Shown here: positions 7,500-17,400 of the stretch, piece by piece
Layout of the letters: every line of letters begins with the position of its first letter
How positions within the stretch are numbered: the first letter of the stretch is position 1
NCBI GenBank assembly: GCA_903849645.1
Contig: CAINJJ010000036.1
Location: 1 to 64,000, forward strand
Source of the DNA: an uncultured Acidobacteriaceae bacterium
GTDB taxonomy: Bacteria > Acidobacteriota > Terriglobia > Terriglobales > Acidobacteriaceae
DNA: 64,000 bases
Direction of reading: 5' to 3'
Notes under the pieces: generated by a model
Databases searched by the model: none
Seen by the model: only the letters and a program-made list of their open reading frames with translations
Told to the model about the DNA's origin: nothing
Position numbers and translations under genes: made by a program

Positions 7500-8766
7500 A
7501 TTTCAGGGACTCCACGGGGTCCATCTGGGCGGCGCGGGTGGCGGGTACGGTGCCGAAGACCACGCCCACCAACAGGGCCGAGGCAAGGGCGATGAGCACC
7601 GACCAGCCGGAGATGGGCAGGGCGTAGTCGGTGAAGAAGCGGATGGAGAGGGGCACGCAGAGGCCGACAAAGGTGCCCACGATGCCTCCGGCAAGGGAGA
7701 TGATGACGGCTTCGGCCAGGAATTGCAGCTTGATTTCGCGGTAGGTGGCGCCGAGGGCCTTGCGGATGCCGATCTCGCGGATGCGGGAACGGACGTTGGC
7801 CAGCATGATGTTCATGATGCCGACGCCGCCTACGGCGAGGGTGACGGCCGCAACCAGCACGAGAACCGCGGTGAGGGCGTTGGCGATGACCTCGGCGGTG
7901 GTGAGCAGTTCCTTGAGGTTCTGCGCGTGGTAAACGGAAGCCGGCTTGTGGCGCGAGGTGATGACGCGGAGGACCTCGCGGGTGGCGTCTGGCACCTCTT
8001 CCATGCTGCGCACGGAGAAGTAGAGCTGCTTGACCGAGTCAGTGCCAGTGAAATAACGGGCGACGGAGTAGGGGATCAGGATGGTCTGGTCGGAGATCTC
8101 GGTCTGGCCGAAGGTGTCGACGCTCTCCTTGAAGGTGCCGACGATGGTGAAGGGGATGCCGGTGATCTGGAAGGTCTGCCCGATGGCGGAGTCCGAGGAG
8201 CCGAACATCTCGCGGGCAAATGGCTCTGTAACGACGGCGCACTTGATGTGGGCGTTCTCGTCTTCGTCGTCGATGGAGCGGCCGCTGAGAACGATGAGGT
8301 TGCGGACGTCCTTGTACTGAGAGCTGACGCCGAGGACGAGCGTGTCCTTCACCACGCCGCCGCCGAAGCTGATGCGGTCATGGGTTTCAAGCACGGGTGA
8401 CGAAGCGAGAACGCTGGGGACCTGGGCGAGGACCGCCTTTTCGTCTTCGCGGGTGAGGTAGTCGTTGTAGAGCAGGCGCTCGGCGCCAGTGGCCCCGCCG
8501 CCGGAGTACTCGACCTCCACCTCGTTGGTGCCGATCTTTTGGATTTCGTTGAGAATGAACTGCTTGCCGGTGAGGCCGATGGTGACCACGAGGATGACAG
8601 AAGCTGTGCCGATGACCATGCCGAGGGCGGTGAGGGCGAAGCGGAGCTTGCTGGAGCGGAAGCTGTCAATGGCCAGCTTGAGAATCTCGCTCAGCAGCAT
8701 GGTGCGGCGCGCGCTGAGGAGCGTCTGCTGAAAAGCGTGATTGCGGGCCTGTTCGGTCTGGTTCAT
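7492..8766 (-). CDS. ABC transporter permease, MacB/FtsX type
   Basis: 424 residues. A cytoplasmic N-terminal part is followed by one TM helix (RFALTALGMVIGTASVILVV), a periplasmic MacB-type domain of about 220 residues, and three C-terminal TM helices beginning around TAVLVLVAAVTLAVGGVGIM. The segment NVRSRIREIGIRKALGAT is the signature cytoplasmic loop of FtsX/MacB permeases. These proteins couple ATP hydrolysis to periplasmic mechanical work, often drug or lipoprotein export. No ATPase or membrane-fusion gene is adjacent: upstream is a repeat tract and then the S9 peptidase. AAGGAACGA precedes the ATG. Confidence 0.9.
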   Translation of the reverse strand: MNQTEQARNHAFQQTLLSARRTMLLSEILKLAIDSFRSSKLRFALTALGMVIGTASVILVVTIGLTGKQFILNEIQKIGTNEVEVEYSGGGATGAERLLYNDYLTREDEKAVLAQVPSVLASSPVLETHDRISFGGGVVKDTLVLGVSSQYKDVRNLIVLSGRSIDDEDENAHIKCAVVTEPFAREMFGSSDSAIGQTFQITGIPFTIVGTFKESVDTFGQTEISDQTILIPYSVARYFTGTDSVKQLYFSVRSMEEVPDATREVLRVITSRHKPASVYHAQNLKELLTTAEVIANALTAVLVLVAAVTLAVGGVGIMNIMLANVRSRIREIGIRKALGATYREIKLQFLAEAVIISLAGGIVGTFVGLCVPLSIRFFTDYALPISGWSVLIALASALLVGVVFGTVPATRAAQMDPVESLKYE

Positions 8767-8960
8767 TCGTTCCTTAACAGTGGACAGTGGACAGTGGACT
8801 AGGGACTAGGGACTAGGGACTAGGGACTAGTTGGTAGATGCCTCAGAGGCGGCTGCGGTTCACTTTCGCGAGGAGCGTCGGGGGCTGTGGCCAATGGCAA
8901 TTTCCACCCACGTCTTAAGGACCGACTTGGCCCACTGCCCACTGTCCACTGTTCATTGTC
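8767..8960. repeat. CAGTGGA / TAGGGAC tandem tract between permease and S9 peptidase genes
   Basis: About 8778-8832 contains three CAGTGGA units followed by four copies of GGGACTA or close variants; about 8932-8960 contains the complementary CCCACTG/TCCACTG units. The two CAGTGGAC arms are inverted with respect to each other and could pair across a 100-base loop. The right-hand tract reaches into the last codons of the S9 peptidase gene (stop at 8953-8955). No gene is seen in the central part. Confidence 0.65.
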
Positions 8961-11088
8961 CATCGTACTTTTCCAGCCATTTGAGTTCTTCGCGGACCTT
9001 GATGTAGCCGTGCCAGGGGTTCTTGGCGAGCGGGTGGCCCTCGCCGGGAAAGGTGAGGAAGGTGTGCGGAATGCCGAGCGACTGCAGGGCGCGCTCCATC
9101 AACACCCCCTCCAGATAGCTTACGCGCACGTCGGCCCCGCCCTGAACAAGGTGGGTGGGGGTTTTTACCTTGTCGAAGCGGAAGAGGGCGGCTTCGTCCT
9201 GATAGAGGGCGGGGTTTTCCCAGGGGCGTCCGCCGAGATACCAGGCGTCGTCGCGGGTAAGGTCGTCGTTGCCCCAGTTGGCGGCGTGCTCCACGGCTCC
9301 GGCGCCAGTGACGGCGGACTTGAAGCGGGTGGTCTGGGTGATGAGCCAGTTGGTCATGTAGCCGCCGTAGCTGTAGCCGCCGATAGCGAGGTGGTCGGGG
9401 TCGGCGTAGCCGTCCTTGACCAGGGCATCGACGCCGGCGAGGATGTCGCGGCCGGGTTTGGAGACCAGGTGGGGCTGGATGCCGAGCATGAAGTCGTCGC
9501 CGTAGCCGACGGAACCGCGGTAGTTGGGGCGAAAGACCAGCCAGCCGTTGGCTGCGGCCAGGGTGGCCCAGTCATACCAGTTGGCGCCGAAGCGGTCGCC
9601 ATCGGCGTCGGCGGGCCCGCCATGGATGAAGGTGAAGAGGCGGAGATGCTTTGCGCCTTTCCTGCCGGGGGGAAAGATGAGGTGGCCCTCGACGGTGCGG
9701 CCGTCGTCGGCGGTCCAGATGTAGGGCTGGCCCTCGGGCTGGGCGCGCTCGGCAAAGAGGGGATTGAAGGCGGTGAGCGGGGTGAGCTTGTCAGGGTGGA
9801 GGGGGTCCGCGGCGAGGTAGACCTGGGTGGGCCTATTGAGAGAGGAGTGGCGGAGCAGCAGGGCAGAGCCGGAACGGGGCGCGTCAAGCGCGGCGTAGCT
9901 GCCGGGGAGGCCGGGGAGCCGGGTGACCTTTGCGCCTTCGACCAGATAAAGCTGCTCTTGAGTGCCCTGGAGGGCGGCGGCGATGAGGCGGCCATCGGGG
10001 AGCAGGGTGGAGTGGTCGAAGGAGCCCTGGAAGGCAGTGCCGAGGCGCTCGGGGGCGGCGGCCGCGCTGGCGGTGTCGAGCCGATAGAGCCGGCCCTGCA
10101 CGTCGCGGTAGGGGCCCTCAATGGAGCCGGCGGCGGCAGCGACCTCAAAGTGGAGCCAGCGGCTGCCGGGCGCCCAGCGGAGTTCGGATTCAGCGCCTTC
10201 ATTGCGGGTGAGCTGGCGGGTTTCGCCCCCGGCGGCGGGGACGAGGTAGATCTCGCAGTCGCCGGGGTTCTCGGTGCGGTGGTGGACGGGGCCGGTGACG
10301 AAGGCCAGGGATTTGCCATCGGGAGAGGGGGCGATCTCAGTGATGGAGAGGGCTGATCTTGAAATCGTTTCTACGCCGGGGGGCAGAGCGGCCGGGGCCT
10401 CCTTTTCAGAGGAATTGCCAGTTGCGGGGACCGGCTGTTTGGCGGGAGGCTCGACGGCCAGGGCGTGCTGAAGGGCCGGGGCAAGGGGGAGCTTGAGCAG
10501 CAGGTCGCCGCGGTGCTGCTCGCGCCAGCGGATGACGTCTTTCCACTCGGTTTTCTGCGCGTCCTGCTGTTCCGGGGACAGGGGTTCCGTGGCGGAGAAA
10601 TAGAGTGCTGCGCCGTCTGCGGACCAGGCGAAGGCGTGGACGTCGAGCTTTTCGCGGTAGAGGGGGAGGGCCTCGCCGCCGGCGACGGGGATGAGCCAGA
10701 GGCGGTCGGATTTGGCGGAGTCGCTCTCGGGTTCGCCGTCCGACGCGGCGGCCTCGCCGGGCAGGGCGCGGTCGGTGACAAAGGCGATCCATTTGCCGTC
10801 GGGGCTCCACTGGGGGCTCTCTTCGCTGCCGGAGTGGGTGAGGGGGCGCAGGCCGGAGGAGGCGGTCCACAGCCAGAGGTCATGGCGGAAGATGCTGTTC
10901 TTCCAGTCGGGCGACTCGGTGGCGATGACCGCGGCCGTGCCGTCGGGAGAGATGCGCGCATCGGTAATCTCGGTGGCGCTGAGGAACTCGTCGAGCGAGA
11001 TGGCGGGCCTGGCGGCCTGGGAGAGGGCGAGGGCCGGAAACAGGCAGGCGGCGGCTGCGAGGGCAACCCGGGAAAGGTGAGAGCGCAT
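8953..11088 (-). CDS. S9 family (prolyl oligopeptidase-type) exported peptidase
   Basis: 711 residues with a Sec signal peptide (MRSHLSRVALAAAACLFPALALSQA). The N-terminal half is a WD40-like beta-propeller (repeats such as DARISPDGTAAVIATES, SPQWSPDGKWIAFVTD, EIAPSPDGKSLAFVTG). The C-terminal alpha/beta-hydrolase domain has FIHGGP, the nucleophile elbow GYSYGG (Ser), GGADVRV (Asp) and GEGHPLAKN (His). It is probably a periplasmic peptidase acting on short peptides. The last codons (YDGQ then stop) overlap the adjacent repeat tract, suggesting that the repeat shaped the C terminus. Confidence 0.92.
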   Translation of the reverse strand: MRSHLSRVALAAAACLFPALALSQAARPAISLDEFLSATEITDARISPDGTAAVIATESPDWKNSIFRHDLWLWTASSGLRPLTHSGSEESPQWSPDGKWIAFVTDRALPGEAAASDGEPESDSAKSDRLWLIPVAGGEALPLYREKLDVHAFAWSADGAALYFSATEPLSPEQQDAQKTEWKDVIRWREQHRGDLLLKLPLAPALQHALAVEPPAKQPVPATGNSSEKEAPAALPPGVETISRSALSITEIAPSPDGKSLAFVTGPVHHRTENPGDCEIYLVPAAGGETRQLTRNEGAESELRWAPGSRWLHFEVAAAAGSIEGPYRDVQGRLYRLDTASAAAAPERLGTAFQGSFDHSTLLPDGRLIAAALQGTQEQLYLVEGAKVTRLPGLPGSYAALDAPRSGSALLLRHSSLNRPTQVYLAADPLHPDKLTPLTAFNPLFAERAQPEGQPYIWTADDGRTVEGHLIFPPGRKGAKHLRLFTFIHGGPADADGDRFGANWYDWATLAAANGWLVFRPNYRGSVGYGDDFMLGIQPHLVSKPGRDILAGVDALVKDGYADPDHLAIGGYSYGGYMTNWLITQTTRFKSAVTGAGAVEHAANWGNDDLTRDDAWYLGGRPWENPALYQDEAALFRFDKVKTPTHLVQGGADVRVSYLEGVLMERALQSLGIPHTFLTFPGEGHPLAKNPWHGYIKVREELKWLEKYDGQ

Positions 11089-11158
11089 AGGAAAACTATA
11101 ACTGCGCCAGGCAGGGCATTTGCAGGCGGAGAACCGGGGGCGCTATGGTTTCGGCAGG

Positions 11159-12421
11159 ATGGGGCATTGGAGACAGCCCGGAGTGTGGCTGCTGGCGGTG
11201 GGGCTGGCGGTCGCGGCGTGCCTGCCGGCTGCCGCGGCGCAGGCGGGCGGCGAGGGGTTTGAGGCGCTGCTCAAGCAGGGATTTGAGCTGCACAAGCAGG
11301 CGCGGTTTGCGGAGGCGCTGGCAGTGCTGGAGCGGGCGCGGCGGCTGGAGCCGGGCGACTATTTTGCCAACCTGCTGCTGGGAATCGACCTGCTGCGGCT
11401 CGGCCGTCCGGCGGAGGCGGTGACCAGGCTGAGGGCTGCCTCCAGAGCCAATTCCGAGGACGAGACCGCGGAGGACTACCTGGGCGAGGCGGAGGCTGGG
11501 CTCGGGCACTATGCGCTGGCTGTCGAGGCCTATCAGCGGGCGAATCAACGCGGCAAAGGGTCGGAGGAAGCGCTGAAGGCCTGGGCGGGGTTCGCGCTGG
11601 AGCGGTTCCACGACATTGGCGCGGGACTCCGAGCCTCGGAGCCGGGCATGGCGGCGGCGCGTCGGCTGGCGGCTGCGACCACAAGCGGGGCCAAAGCGGT
11701 GTGCGCGGGGCCGATTGCGGGGCTGGAGCGGCGGCTCGCTGCGGCCGGCGAAGCGGCGGCCGCGGCGGAGGAGGGCTATCAGCTCTCGGTCTGCTATGCG
11801 CTGGAGGCCGGCAAGGCGGCGGAGCAGTTGCAGGTTTCAGCCGCGGACCCGGCAGGCGTTGACCGGCTGCGCGGCGATGTGCTTCTGCGGCTCAAGGAGG
11901 ACGCTTCTGGAGCTGCGGCGGAGTACCGGGCGGCGCTGCAACTGCGCCCCGGCGACCCGGCGCTTCTGGAGCGGCTGGCGGAGGCACAGTTGGCGGCGGG
12001 AGACGGCGAGGGCGCGCGGCAGTCGGCGCAGGCAGCGCTGGCCGCGGACCCGCACCGGCGGGAGGCGCTGCGGACGCTGGCGTCCCTGGCGATGAGCAAC
12101 CGCGAGTATGAACAGGCGCTGCCGTGGCTGCGGCAACTGGCCAGGGAAGCTCCCGGCGACCGTTCGGTGCAAGTGGAGCTGGGCCGGGCTCTGGCGCAGA
12201 CGGGAGAGGCCGCGGAGGCGCTGCACTGGCTTGGTCCCGCTTTGACAGCGGGCTATCCGGATGAAAAAGGGGCTCTCCACGCGCTGGTGGCGCGGCAGTT
12301 GCACAAGCTGGGCCGGGACGTGGAGGCAGCGAAGGCGGAGGCCGAGGCGCGCAGGCTGTCAGACGCCTTCCAGGCAAAGGCGGCGCAACCGGAGCACGAG
12401 AAGCCCGATGCGCACCAGTAG
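11159..12421 (+). CDS. Exported TPR protein
   Basis: From ATG 11159 the protein is 420 residues and starts MGHWRQPGVWLLAVGLAVAACLPAAAAQA, a Sec signal; an ATG at 11120 adds 13 polar residues before it and is less likely. Many tetratricopeptide repeats follow (for example GFELHKQARFAEALAVLERARRLEPGD and RLAEAQLAAGDGEGARQSAQAALAADP). TPRs bind partner proteins. The stop overlaps the start of the FG-GAP/ASPIC gene by 14 bases, so the two are translated together and probably work together in the periplasm or at the surface. Confidence 0.8.
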   Translation: MGHWRQPGVWLLAVGLAVAACLPAAAAQAGGEGFEALLKQGFELHKQARFAEALAVLERARRLEPGDYFANLLLGIDLLRLGRPAEAVTRLRAASRANSEDETAEDYLGEAEAGLGHYALAVEAYQRANQRGKGSEEALKAWAGFALERFHDIGAGLRASEPGMAAARRLAAATTSGAKAVCAGPIAGLERRLAAAGEAAAAAEEGYQLSVCYALEAGKAAEQLQVSAADPAGVDRLRGDVLLRLKEDASGAAAEYRAALQLRPGDPALLERLAEAQLAAGDGEGARQSAQAALAADPHRREALRTLASLAMSNREYEQALPWLRQLAREAPGDRSVQVELGRALAQTGEAAEALHWLGPALTAGYPDEKGALHALVARQLHKLGRDVEAAKAEAEARRLSDAFQAKAAQPEHEKPDAHQ

Positions 12422-14096
12422 ACGGGATTTGCTGAAGGCCGCGCCGGGGTTGCTGGCTGCCGCGCTGGTGGGAGGGCGGTCGGGCCGGGCGCTGGCGCAG
12501 ACGGCAGCGGCACAGGCATCGCGCATCCGGCTGGTGAACGGCGCGGGGGCGGCTGGGCTTGACTTTGTGCTGCGCAACGGTGCGCAGGGGCGCAAGTACC
12601 AGGTGGAGACGCTGCCGGGCGGGCTGGCCGTCGTCGACTTTGACGGCGACGGCTGGCCGGACCTTTTTTGCACCAACGGGGCGTCGCTTCCGGGACTGGC
12701 AAAGACGGGCCCGGAGCACTGGAACCGGCTCTACCGCAACAATCGCGACGGCAGCTTCAGCGATGTGACGGTAAAGGCCGGTTTGCAGGGCGCGGGCTAC
12801 TCGATGGGCGTGGCCGTGGGGGACTACAACAACGACGGCCACGAGGACCTGTTTGTGGTCGGAGTGCACGGCAACCACCTCTACCGGAACAACGGGGACG
12901 GCACGTTCAGCGACGTGACGGCGGCGGCGGGGCTGGCGGGGCCGGGTTCGCTGGGGCTGCCGGCGTGGTCGGTGGCGGCCTGCTGGATGGACTACGACAG
13001 CGACGGGCGGCTGGACCTTTTCATCTCAAACTATTGCGATTGGGAAGCGGGAACGGACCCTCTGTGCGGGGGCATGGCGGAAGCGGCGCGGGCCTATTGC
13101 CACCCCGACAAGTACCACGCCGAGCCGATGCAGTTATTCCACAACAACGGGGACGGGACGTTCAAGGAGATTACCCGCGCCGGAGGGCTGCCGGACCTGC
13201 TGGGCAAGGGGATGGGCGTGGCCATGGCGGACTTTGCGGGCGACGGGCGGCCGGGGCTGTTTGTGGCCAATGACAATGCGCGCAACCTGCTGCTGCGCAA
13301 CCGGGGCAAGGGTCTGGAGGAGGTGGGCCTGGAGGCCGGGGTGGCCTATAACGGCGACGGGCGCAACATCTCGGGAATGGGCGCGGACTTTGGGGACATC
13401 GACGGCGACGGGCGTCCGGACATTGTGATGACCGGGCTGAAGAACGAGACCTATGACGTGTTTCTCAACCAGGGCAAGGGCGCGTTTGACGACGGCAGCG
13501 CAAAGAGCGGGCTGCTGGCGCTGAGCCGGAAATGGAGCGGCTGGGGATGCGGCCTGGTGGACCTGGACAACGACGGGTGGCTGGACCTGTTTGTGGCTGC
13601 CGGGGGGCTGGACACGCAGGACGCGCAGACCAACCGGGTGTTTCAGAACCGGGGCGGTCGGTTTGAGGATGTTTCTGACGCGGCGGGAACGGGGCTGGAA
13701 CCGGCGGCGCTGCACCGCGGGGTGGTGTTTGCGGACTTTGACCGGGACGGACGGATTGACGCGGCGGTGACGGCGCTGAACGCGCCCATTGAGCTGTGGT
13801 GGAACCGCAGCCCGCGCGACAACGGGGCGCACTGGCTGCAACTGCGGTTGACGGGGCGGCAGAGCAACCGGTCGGCCCTCGGGGCGGAGGTTCGCTGCCG
13901 GGCGGGTGGGCGGCTGCAGGTGCGCACGGTCTCCGGCAGTGTGGGCTACGCCTCCACAAGCGACCTCACGGTGCATTTTGGCCTGGGCGGGGCAACCGAG
14001 GCGGCTATTGAGATTCGGTGGCCGTCGGGTCGGGTGCAGGCGCTGGGCGAGGTGGAGGCCGACAGGCGGGTCGAGGTGACCGAGCCGGCTGGGTAG
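12408..14096 (+). CDS. FG-GAP/VCBS repeat protein with UnbV/ASPIC domain (CRTAC1 type)
   Basis: 562 residues. The N terminus MRTSRRDLLKAAPGLLAAAL is a Tat signal. At least seven calcium-binding-like FG-GAP blades are visible, such as VVDFDGDGWPDLF, VGDYNNDGHEDLF, MDYDSDGRLDLF, GDIDGDGRPDIV, VDLDNDGWLDLF and ADFDRDGRIDAAV, forming a beta-propeller. The C terminus (LGAEVRCRAGGRLQVRTVSG ... WPSGRVQ) is the UnbV_ASPIC domain. The start at 12408 lies inside the end of the TPR gene; the open frame from 12261 is a shadow. TPR plus CRTAC1 pairs recur in Acidobacteriota and Planctomycetes; their role is unknown. Confidence 0.9.
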   Translation: MRTSRRDLLKAAPGLLAAALVGGRSGRALAQTAAAQASRIRLVNGAGAAGLDFVLRNGAQGRKYQVETLPGGLAVVDFDGDGWPDLFCTNGASLPGLAKTGPEHWNRLYRNNRDGSFSDVTVKAGLQGAGYSMGVAVGDYNNDGHEDLFVVGVHGNHLYRNNGDGTFSDVTAAAGLAGPGSLGLPAWSVAACWMDYDSDGRLDLFISNYCDWEAGTDPLCGGMAEAARAYCHPDKYHAEPMQLFHNNGDGTFKEITRAGGLPDLLGKGMGVAMADFAGDGRPGLFVANDNARNLLLRNRGKGLEEVGLEAGVAYNGDGRNISGMGADFGDIDGDGRPDIVMTGLKNETYDVFLNQGKGAFDDGSAKSGLLALSRKWSGWGCGLVDLDNDGWLDLFVAAGGLDTQDAQTNRVFQNRGGRFEDVSDAAGTGLEPAALHRGVVFADFDRDGRIDAAVTALNAPIELWWNRSPRDNGAHWLQLRLTGRQSNRSALGAEVRCRAGGRLQVRTVSGSVGYASTSDLTVHFGLGGATEAAIEIRWPSGRVQALGEVEADRRVEVTEPAG

Positions 14097-14406
14097 CCAA
14101 ATGGAGTCACGGAGATGGGGCGCGAGGGGTGGATATCGCCGTCTGGCGCCCCGTCCAGGCGCAGAATTCCATAAAAGGCCATCCGGATCGAAAGCCATAA
14201 AACACAAGTAATATCGCGATCCCGCATAGACTGTCGTTTCTTGCGAGGAATATGAATGTGCAGTGTAGCGGCTTTCCTTCGCCTGAATCCGGGCCACAAA
14301 CCATGGGGCTTGAGACTGGATTGAAGAGCGGAGCCGCGCAAGGGACCGGTCAGGCAGGAAGAGAATTCCGCCCAGCCGGCAGTTCTTCTGGAGGCCTTGA
14401 GGAGCA
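14097..14406. other. 310-base spacer before the TonB-dependent receptor
   Basis: No gene is supported. A 7-bp inverted repeat (GGGGCGC near 14116 and GCGCCCC near 14145) with a 22-base loop follows the FG-GAP gene and might act as a weak terminator. The centre (about 14170-14260) is AT-richer than its surroundings and probably holds the receptor promoter, but I cannot point to a clear -35/-10 pair. A GGAG lies just before the receptor ATG. Confidence 0.4.
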
Positions 14407-17400
14407 ATGAAATCACAGTGGATACAAGCTGCACGGCGTTTGGGCATGGCCATGGGTTTGCTGGCGGTGCTCGCGATGCTCAGCCCGGCGATGCGCGCAC
14501 AGAGCTCGAACGCGCAACTGAGCGGACTGGTAACCGACACGACGGGCGCGGTGGTGGGCGGCGCGGAGATCAAGGCGCTCAATGAAGCCACCAACGTGCC
14601 TTACGTGACGGTTTCAAACGGGGCAGGCATCTATGTCTTGCCGGAACTGCAGCCGGGACCCTACGCGATCACGGTGACCGCTGCGGGATTTGGAACGGCA
14701 AAGCGCTCCGGACTGAAGCTGAGCACCGGCGATCACCTTTCGCAGAACTTTGCCTTGAAGCCGGGAACGGTGGTGGAGTCAGTGACGGTGACCTCGGCGG
14801 CGACCCTGATTTCGTCGGACGAGGCGAGCTCGGCCAACGTGCTGGACAACAACATGATTACGGAGCTGCCGCAGTTGAACCGCAACGCTCTTGACCTGAC
14901 GGGGACGACGCCCTCGATTCAGGGCAGCGGGCCGCCGGTGGACCAGATCGGCACACTGGGCAACGGGGCCTATTTGATTGCCAACACAGGCAACAGCTAC
15001 TCGGTCTCCGGCGGCCAGGTGAACGGCACCAGCATCAGCGTGGACGGCAACCCGGTGCAGGAGGCGGAGTTCAACGCCACCAACCGGTCGATTCCGACGC
15101 CGGACTCGATTGGCGAGTTTCGCGTGGAGAGCGGCGTGCTGACGGCCGACAAGGGCCGCTACGCGGGCGGCATCATCACCATGGAGACGCAGAGCGGAAC
15201 CAACGATTATCACGGGCGCGCGTTCTTTTACTTCCGCAATGAGAACCTGAACTCGAACGACTGGACGGACAACTCGCTGAACCAGGCGCGGCAGGCCTTC
15301 AGCCAGAAGAACTACGGCGTGGCCGGGGGCGGGCCGGTGCGGATTCCACACCTCTACAACGGTAAGGACCACACGTTCTTTTATGCGGCCTGGGAGGGGG
15401 AGCGCTTCTCGCAGGGCCAGAATATCGTGAGCACCATTCCGACGCTGCTGAACCAGCAGGGCGATTTTTCGCAGACGGTCATCAACTACAACAACCAGAC
15501 GCCGGTGTATGCCACGATCTACGATCCGTTCTACGGGGCCTACAGCTCCAACGCCGCGGATTGCACGGGCCCGCTCGCCGATCAATACGCTTCGCAGGGA
15601 AACTGCTGGGTTCGTCCGCAGGTGCCGGGCGCCAAGATTCCGGCAGCCTATGGCAGCGGCATCTCGGGGCAGAGCAAGCTGTTTGCCAACTATCTGGCAC
15701 TGTGGCCGCAGCCCAATCATGCGCCGGCGGCCAACAGCGATCACGTCAACAACCGCTATGACTCGATCAGCGTGACGCGGCCGACGGACAAGTACTTCTT
15801 CCGCATCGATGAGGCTCTGCGCAACAACCAGCACCTGGAAGCGACCGTAAGCCGGTCGATGCTGACCGACAAGATTCCCGCGCCGTTCAAACATGCGGCC
15901 GAATCGCTGACAACGGACGACGACTGGAGCGGCGGACTCATCTACTCGCTGACGGTGAACCCCAAGACCGTGGTCAATGTGCGCCTGGGCTTTGCTCTCT
16001 CTGACCTGTTCAGCAATGGCGTATCGGGCAACGGCTCGGCGGCCGATCCCAGCGTCAACACATCAAGCTGGCCGATGGACCCGCTGCTGCTCAACAACAA
16101 TGAAAAGTCCACCAAGGAGATTCCGCCGGTGATCAACATCGGCAGCAACGCGGGCGGCTATACCCACGTGGGCGGCAACGAGTTTGACAGCTTCATCACC
16201 CAATCGACCAACGGGTCAGTCTCGGTGACGCGGCTTCTGGGGCGTCACGCGTTGAAGGCCGGCTATGAGCAGTACTTCACCCGGTTTACCGAGCAGGGCG
16301 GCGACAAGACAGGCGTGGCGTGGGTTGGGTCCGGCGGCGGTTCCAACCAGTACTGGAACCAGAACGACGGCTTGACGGGCAGCTCAATGGCGGAGCTGAT
16401 GATGGGTTCGTCGAGCTACTTCAACTGGGGCAACTGGGACATCACGCCCTATGGCTGGAACCAGGCGGCCTACATCATGGACGACTGGAAGGTGAACACC
16501 AAGCTGACGGTGCAGATCGGCCTGCGCTGGGATCATGACGGCGCGCGGCAGGGCCGCCATGTGCCGGGCAGCCTGGTCTATGACATGAAGGCAAAAAACG
16601 TGCTTTCGGCCAACGCCAACTGGAACTGGGGCCAGGTAACTTCGACGGTTCCGGGACTGTCGAGCCTGCCGGCTCCGCAGTGGCTGTCGCAGGGAGCGAC
16701 GGGCCGTGTGGCCCTGATCGGCACGCCGGAATATCCGCAGAAGAACCTCTACACCACCAATGTGGCCAATCTGTCGCCCCGGCTGGGCCTGAGCTACGCG
16801 CTCAACGACAAGACGGTGCTGCACCTGAGCGCGGGCACGGTAGACCAGGGTCTGAATGGGCTGTCGACCGACTGGCTGAGCTTCTACTACAACTCGAATA
16901 CGTTCAACCAGGTTTCGACGCTGGACGGCCAGCACTGGCTGAGCGAGTTTGGCACGGATCACGGACTGGGCGCGTTTCCGGCGCTGCCCGGCGGAGGGAA
17001 CCTGGGCTGGGTGCCGCCCATCACCAACAACAAGGACTACTGGTATGCCAGCTACGGCGGCGCAGGCAACTTTGACCAGACGGGCACAACCATCGGCCAC
17101 TTTGACACACCAACCGACTACATGTGGACCGCGAGTGTACAGAGGCAGCTGACGCCGAACTGGGCGTTGACGGCCGAGTACCAGGGAGTCAAGGGCGTCC
17201 ACCTGCTGACCAACGTGTGGGGCTGGAGCCTGAACAACGTGCCGACGAGCTACTACCAACTGGGCACGCACCTGAGCGATCAGGTTCCGAACCCGTTCTA
17301 TGGCCAGTCGCAGACCTTCTCGGCGCAGCCTACGGTTTCGCTCAGCCAGTTGCTTGGGTTGTCGCCGCAGTATGGTGGCACCAACTCGACGACGCCCGGC

